Shown: positions 61,753 through 64,000 of the stretch, one piece after another | Layout of the letters: each line of letters opens with the position of its first letter | Numbering within the stretch: position 1 is the stretch's first letter | Source: Candidatus Melainabacteria bacterium | GTDB taxonomy: Bacteria > Cyanobacteriota > Vampirovibrionia > Obscuribacterales > Obscuribacteraceae | Reading direction: 5' to 3' | Assembly (NCBI GenBank): GCA_016699165.1 | Contig: CP064963.1 | Span: forward strand, 4,973,911-5,037,910 | Length of the DNA stretch: 64,000 bases | Position numbers and translations under genes: made by a program | The notes under the pieces: generated by a model | What the model was told of the DNA's origin: nothing | Database searches by the model: none | The model's input: only the letters and a program-made list of their open reading frames with translations

Positions 61753-64000
61753 ATGACCGAAAATCCGCGAAGCAATAAGAGTGCCGAATCGGATGATGTG
61801 ACATCGGTAAACTGATGTTGATCTAGTGCAAAACTAGAGATAATACTGTAAAAGATGTGATTGGTTTTGTCAAAGATCGAGAGCATCAAGATATTCGGGC
61901 AAAATCTAAATTACTATTCAACTGACAGCCCGTCTGAGCAGGTGCTTAAAAGTTATCGCCCGATGATAGGCGTAAGCATTTGAAGCAAATCGATCCGAAA
62001 TAGATGGGCTAACTGATAGTCCAGATATTCAGACAAACGAAAGTCACAAGAATAACAACACAAAGAAGCCCGCAACAACGAGAGAGTTTAGCTCATTTTT
62101 TCAATACTTTCTCTCCCGATAAAGAAATCAAGCCCGAATGTGATTCTAAAACACAAGACTGAAGCTCTTGAAGATAGTTTCACATCTTTCACTATGCTTG
62201 CTTTGAAGCTAAGAATAATCAGGTGCCTGAGCCTGTTTCACTTTGCGTGAGCATGCTGACAGCTTGGCTTGATGGCAAGGGAAAAGCAGGATTTAATTGA
62301 GGCCTAAGCCGCGAGCTAAAAAGAATATCGCCTAATTGAATGCCTGGTATGAACGCAAAGAACTTCAAGAGAAGTTAGACACAGCCGAATCGAAAATCTT
62401 TCAAGCACGTGTGATCGATTTGGCAAAGAACCATATAGAGCGTGTCGATATAGATAAAGGCAATATCGATTGACAAGCAATATCTTTTGTTATTTGGACC
62501 GGATACTTATCAATTAATGGGCAGGAAAATGCTGCAAGACTGGGCAGGCAGCTCATGGTCTTTGGTATTGCACCAATAATAGGGAGTTGGTGAGGCAGGA
62601 AAACAAAAATTACAAGATAATCCCAGTAAATTATTTACAGATGGAACGACTAACAGAGTATTTGGTGGCACTGCCATTCGAGTAATACTGAGTCTACCTA
62701 TTGGTATTAGGGGTAGTATCAACTGCATGTTTAGGAATTTTGGCAAACAAGTTTTAGATGAGCTAACCCTGCCAGAGAATAAAAAACGAAACGAGAATTG
62801 GTCAGTCTAGCTAAAAGCATAGATAGTTTCGATGATATTGAAATGATAGGTACTGGGCGTCAAGTTAAAGAGATATGCTGGCGCCAAAAATCACTCGAAA
62901 TAGGTTTCGATTTAGTCACTGGTGGTGTCGCCATTGGTGAAGGACGAGCACCAAAGCACGAGCTTTCAGATGCAGTTAGTGGAGTTGATATAAGAGGTTT
63001 TACGAAAAAACGTAAGAGAAATTGGCGACGATGTATTGAATGAACTTCAAGGCTTGCAACTAGTATTGACAAGAGTGTTAAAACAGGTCTGGAACCAGCC
63101 GGTGCGGCAGTTAATGGAACATTGCATGGTAATGTCAGCCACTCGAAATATGAGTTGCTAATAGAAGCGCAATTAGAAGAATTTGGCAAAGAAGATCTTT
63201 CCAACTTCATGGTAGATCAAATCATTTTTTTCGACGGACTCGCCAAACAAATTAAAAATAGGAAAATAGATTCACAAAAGAAAAAGAGCATTGAGAAATA
63301 AAAACCACTAGACATAGAAGATGCAGCCAAAATAGCAGCGCAAGAATTATGAAAGAGCCACCAAAACTAGATGAAAGAGCAATAAAAAATTACTTGGACA
63401 AGAGACTGACGCAAAAGAATATTTGCGCAGAATGAGCGAACATGTGTTATAGCAGAAGTATTGGTTAGGCATGCAGCACCAGAAGATATTTTTTAGACTC
63501 ACAGGCACCATTACTCGATTGATTTTTCTGACTATGCAATCACGGCAAAAAATAAACTTGGTCGCTCGGCTGAGATACCGGAAGTTTAGCCAAAGTTGAG
63601 GAGTTACTTGGAATTACATTTTCAGAAGATAGAACTTTGCGCGTTCCGCTGAGAATTTTTGATGAACATCAAAAGAAATGGATTTAACAGTGAAAATATG
63701 CTGGTCGCCACAAACGCAGAGTTTCATCAACCAAGACTGGATGGAACGATACGTCACACGAATTGGCACAAGCATTGGGTGAGATTCGCAATTGGACATA
63801 TAGGAAAGGAGCGTCACCAATGGGCGAAAAACGCACTCGCAGAAATATCTTTACGATGAAGAAATCGAACTGATAAAAACCGCAGAGGTACGTCTTTTGC
63901 AAGCTGTAAAACTCAAAAATCTAAAGAGCTTGAATTATCTGGACTTTCGTATAGACAAATTAACTCAAATAAAGAATATTTGACGCTTTGGGCACGATTA
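61753..64000 (+). pseudogene. Long plus-strand gene broken by many frame changes, running off the right edge
   Basis: From ATG 61753 (MTENPRSNKSAESDDVTSVN) the coding sense is kept only by frequent frame switches. Protein-like pieces include AWYERKELQEKLDTAESKIF (from about 62342), a hydrophobic segment ISFVIWTGYLSINGQENAAR, a piece GGTAIRVILSLPIGIRG, DVSHSKYELLIEAQLEE-like sequence near 63140, and LAKVEELLGITFSEDRTLRV near 63600. They follow one another in order on one strand, so this is one large gene or a few genes. The family is not recognised. No stretch of more than about 300 bases is open, apart from 62798-63043. The rest of the interval shows no separate feature. Confidence 0.5.

Noticed and set aside
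61611..61764. Direct repeat GTATGACCGAAAAT (61611 and 61751) as an attachment site
   Set aside because: Only 14 bases, 140 bases apart, with no integrase nearby and in a stretch of doubtful sequence quality.

Overview
The window is one chromosomal stretch of a Gram-negative-type bacterium: lipoproteins with lgt, a DAP-type murE, a long-form ribosome hibernation factor, many secreted TPR proteins and frequent TTG starts. Gene style and the mix of housekeeping genes suggest the non-photosynthetic sister lineage of Cyanobacteria (Vampirovibrionia/Melainabacteria, perhaps Obscuribacterales). That is an inference, because there is no rRNA to anchor it. I saw no rRNA, tRNA, CRISPR array, transposase or phage gene.

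Layout. (1) 0.04-10.5 kb, minus strand: an accessory secretion or surface locus. It has two related secreted Gly/Pro/Asn-rich proteins, two further exported proteins, three tandem related small membrane proteins that look like VirB2-type pilins, a 1.27 kb-codon VirB6/TrbL-like polytopic protein with a long secreted-type tail, and a DUF2225-like zinc/TPR protein. A TGGGAAT-ATTCCCA-type palindrome stands upstream of each of the four transcription units. This is the best candidate in the window for an undescribed system. (2) 10.7-12.8 kb, plus: a coiled-coil protein, then an HTTM-like membrane protein with its small partner. (3) 22.2-12.7 kb, minus: radA, uvrC, a tiny membrane ORF, rarA, a HExxH secreted protein, a TadG-like pilus protein split by an in-frame TGA, and a spermidine-synthase-like membrane enzyme. 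(4) 22.3-34.4 kb: lgt, a 1278-aa TPR superhelix protein, hpf, a TIM-barrel secreted protein, an amidase, mnmA and another TPR protein. (5) 34.4-44.5 kb, plus: mfd, a PpiC-like lipoprotein, a TPR protein, a DUF4184-nuclease fusion, thpR, a TauE-like permease and a secreted VCBS-like protein. (6) 44.5-52.4 kb: a seven-copy 20-bp repeat array, a secreted repeat protein, an MBL hydrolase, prs, a methionine-gamma-lyase-like protein, comF, hemL, a thioredoxin-like protein and a peroxiredoxin. (7) 52.5-57.2 kb, plus: rplU, rpmA, murE, a DUF4388 protein and an FAD oxidoreductase.

The right end (57.2-64.0 kb) is different. Genes there are broken by many single-base frame changes. A two-part helical gene, a kinesin-light-chain-type TPR gene (60.3-61.6 kb, minus) and a long plus-strand gene (61.75 kb to the edge) can all be read only by switching frame repeatedly. 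This looks more like low sequence accuracy near a contig end than like true non-coding DNA, although decay of real genes cannot be excluded.

Dispersed non-coding elements deserve attention: a ~53-bp hairpin repeat present twice with a compensatory base change (5.0 and 30.4 kb), a 36-bp perfect palindrome framed by 20-bp direct repeats (49.0 kb), and a related GC-rich inverted repeat at 4.95 kb.
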